Of a stretch of DNA of 5,622 nt, positions 5,560 to 5,622 are shown piece after piece. The stretch is from an uncultured Opitutia bacterium (GTDB lineage Bacteria; Verrucomicrobiota; Verrucomicrobiia; Opitutales; Coraliomargaritaceae), in the NCBI GenBank assembly GCA_937899295.1, contig CALBPO010000224.1:1-5622 (forward strand), written 5' to 3'. Numbering within the stretch: position 1 is the stretch's first letter; the number at the start of each line of letters is the position of its first letter. The translations under genes and the position numbers were made by a program. A model generated the notes under the pieces. The model worked only from the letters and a program-made list of their open reading frames with translations, did no database searches and was not told the origin of the DNA.

Positions 5560-5622
5560 GCCTTCCAGAGCATTTTCGCCGGCACGACGGATATGCTGCC
5601 CTTCGGTTATTTCAGTTGGTTC
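5521..5622 (-). CDS. moeA: Internal fragment of a MoeA-type molybdopterin molybdotransferase
   Basis: Read on the minus strand from the right edge, the frame is open and gives 34 residues. They include EGQHIRRAGENALEGS and TVLEPGIEINGA. They match the MoeA/gephyrin-E block (G-x-[DN]-[IV]-R-x-x-G-E/D... followed by G-x-x-[LI]-x-x-G-x-x-[IL]), which is normally followed by IGLLASLG. MoeA inserts molybdate into adenylylated molybdopterin during molybdenum cofactor synthesis in the cytoplasm. After NGA the frame leaves the family at once (continuing antisense to lgt as HKATMACHA and stopping at 5469-5467), so the gene is cut at the same point as lgt. The rest lies beyond the window, if it exists there. 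Confidence 0.72.

Overview
This is a gene-dense stretch of an ordinary bacterial chromosome with a base composition near 50% G+C. It carries one tRNA gene, six complete protein genes, one truncated protein gene (lgt) and two fragments at the window edges. The gene mix points to a Gram-negative, didermic bacterium: a LolA-like periplasmic protein, a periplasmic LysM protein, a YbdG-type MscS channel, chromosomal ParB and Lgt. The distinctive forms of the Cdd1-type helix-hairpin-helix protein and the LysM protein next to parB resemble Verrucomicrobiota (Opitutae/Coraliomargarita-like). That placement is made from memory of family members, not from a search, and is only moderately supported.

Layout. 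Positions 1-46 may hold the C-terminal tail of a protein running in from the left. Positions 102-177 (minus) are a complete tRNA-Ala(GGC). Positions 322-1346 (plus) hold a probable two-gene unit: a small helix-hairpin-helix protein and a stand-alone Lon-substrate-binding-domain protein. The second gene converges on a secreted LolA-fold protein (minus, 1343-2071) with overlapping stop codons. A 157-nt divergent intergenic region then leads to a MscS-family miniconductance channel (plus, 2229-3491), which converges on parB (minus) with only 7 nt between stops. parB (3499-4479) lies 14 nt downstream of a LysM/coiled-coil protein (4494-5099), forming a lysM-parB operon with no parA beside it. A short divergent region leads to lgt (plus, from about 5182). 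No stretch over 300 nt lacks a gene.

Right edge. lgt homology stops abruptly at a GGCGCC palindrome (5521-5526). The remaining roughly 96 nt read, on the opposite strand, as an internal piece of a MoeA-type molybdopterin molybdotransferase. Both genes are broken at the same point. I think a chimeric junction (assembly or amplification artefact) is more likely than a real rearrangement.

How the genes relate. They are mostly housekeeping and envelope functions: envelope lipoprotein maturation (Lgt), a LolA-like periplasmic protein, wall binding (LysM), osmotic protection (MscS) and chromosome segregation (ParB). I see no mobile element, CRISPR array, defence system or novel multi-gene system. 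The most useful observations are the lgt/moeA junction, the lack of convincing Shine-Dalgarno sites combined with promoter-like hexamers placed so that two genes would start at or next to the transcript 5' end, and the orphan parB.
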